Assembly: GCA_016840645.1 (NCBI GenBank)
Contig: JAEORY010000224.1
Coordinates: 1 to 6,573 of the forward strand
Length of the DNA stretch: 6,573 bases
Origin: Candidatus Borrarchaeota archaeon
GTDB lineage: Archaea; Asgardarchaeota; Sifarchaeia; Borrarchaeales; Borrarchaeaceae
Reading direction: 5' to 3'
A model generated the notes under the pieces. That model was not told the DNA's origin. It did no database searches and worked only from the letters and a program-made list of their open reading frames with translations. The translations under genes were made by a program, and so were the position numbers. Positions 6,191 through 6,573 of this stretch are shown one piece after another. Position 1 is the stretch's first letter, and every line of letters begins with the position of its first letter.

Positions 6191-6573
6191 GTCCTCCACC
6201 CCCTCAATATCCCTTCTTTGCAACGAGGACATAGCACTAATTCAGCTTCTTTTGTATCCCAAATCATATTTGTGATACGGCATTCAGGGCATTTCACGCG
6301 ATCTTCCTGCTTCAATTCATTGCTTGGTTTACACCAACCTGCCCACGCTGCGAAGTAATCGCGAAGAGGTTCTGCAAAGTCAACCAAAGCAATGTAGAAG
6401 GCCTTATCACCTTCTTGCTCGAACTCATCTTCCTGCTCAGGCCAATACTCCCATGCAGCAAAGTAGTCGGGAAGAGGTTCTGTAAACTCAATTAAAACAA
6501 CATCAAATATCTTATCGCATTTAGGGCAATATAAGTCAGCAGAAAAACCGTAAATACCACGTTCTTTTGCCTC
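6178..6573 (-). CDS. Zinc-ribbon protein with internal duplication (5' partial, runs off right edge)
   Basis: The minus-strand frame is open from the right edge to TGA at 6178-6180, giving 131 residues without a start. An ATG at 6387 is internal, because the duplication described below continues upstream of it. Counting from the edge, there is a CPKC pair at 16-19 and a C-terminal CPEC (95-98) / CPRC (115-118) pair that forms a classic zinc ribbon with 16 residues between the pairs. Between them lie two diverged copies of a 25-residue unit (20-44 and 56-80). The shared pattern is DKxF, then a hydrophobic strand, then FxEPLxDYFAAWxxW. The acidic linker (EQEDEFEQEGD) is notable. I do not recognise the family. 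A zinc-binding DNA- or protein-contact role is likely in general terms only. Arginine is mostly CGN here (5 of 7), unlike the plus-strand operon, suggesting a different origin. Confidence 0.8.
   Translation of the reverse strand, partial: EAKERGIYGFSADLYCPKCDKIFDVVLIEFTEPLPDYFAAWEYWPEQEDEFEQEGDKAFYIALVDFAEPLRDYFAAWAGWCKPSNELKQEDRVKCPECRITNMIWDTKEAELVLCPRCKEGILRGWRTWIA
6334..6408 (-). repeat. Internal duplication, copy 2 (C-terminal copy)
   Basis: This is the second copy of the 25-codon unit in the zinc-ribbon gene, offset by exactly 108 bases (36 codons) from the copy at 6442-6516. Over the best-matching 50 bases (6334-6383) I count 39 identities. The core GAAGAGGTTCTG (plus strand) is perfectly shared. 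Confidence 0.75.
6442..6516 (-). repeat. Internal duplication, copy 1 (N-terminal copy)
   Basis: This is the first copy of the 25-codon unit. The protein-level match (DKxF, EPLxDYFAAWxxW) is stronger than the DNA match, and most base differences fall at third codon positions. That indicates an old duplication kept under protein-level selection. Confidence 0.75.

Noticed and set aside
6030..6275. 81-codon plus-strand open frame after the operon
   Set aside because: It has no Shine-Dalgarno site and overlaps the end of the zinc-ribbon coding sequence on the other strand. Its composition is that of antisense translation.
1..6573. CRISPR array, tRNA, rRNA or insertion-sequence ends
   Set aside because: I saw no regularly spaced repeats, no cloverleaf-like or ribosomal sequence, and no transposase motif or terminal inverted repeat pair flanking a gene.

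Overview
The window reads as a piece of prokaryotic accessory DNA, probably a genomic or defence island. Four tightly packed plus-strand genes fill bases 2-5874. They are followed by a short non-coding stretch and by minus-strand coding sequence that enters from the right edge. The DNA is moderately AT-rich. The plus-strand genes favour AGA/AGG for arginine and often use ATA for isoleucine, and two of them have a clear Shine-Dalgarno sequence. This suits a low-to-mid GC bacterium such as a Firmicutes/Clostridia relative. An archaeon cannot be excluded, and I cannot name the host.

Layout: (1) 2-2392, the truncated 5' part of a gene for a large soluble protein with two separate GHKL-type ATP-binding modules. 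An Hsp90/MutL/MORC-like ATPase lies at the N-terminus and a histidine-kinase-like ATPase at the C-terminus. They are joined by a coiled coil of roughly 170 residues and an H-box-like segment. (2) 2394-3485, a receiver-domain protein with a complete acidic pocket and an unrecognised output region. (3) 3489-4220, an unrecognised soluble protein. (4) 4249-5874, an N6-adenine DNA methyltransferase of the Eco57I/PstI-like type with a C-terminal target-recognition region. The gaps are 1, 3 and 28 bases, which points to one operon, possibly with more genes upstream of the left edge.

How the genes may work together (inference): the first two proteins look like a cytoplasmic two-component pair, with the N-terminal ATPase and coiled coil in place of a membrane sensor. 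The linked adenine methyltransferase suggests self/non-self DNA marking. The whole resembles a methylation-linked conflict (anti-phage) cassette under phosphorelay-like control. No recognisable restriction endonuclease is present, so the effector would have to be the output region of gene 2, gene 3, or a gene outside the window. I cannot match this gene order to a named system from memory.

Right flank: 5875-6046 is non-coding and contains inverted repeats but no convincing T-tailed terminator. On the minus strand, 6178-6573 is the 3' part of a gene for a zinc-ribbon protein with a diverged 36-residue-period internal duplication. A possible 47-codon reading frame (6047-6190) overlaps its end and could instead be a frameshifted continuation. 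Arginine codons in the zinc-ribbon gene are mostly CGN, unlike the operon, which hints that the cassette boundary lies near 5875-6050.
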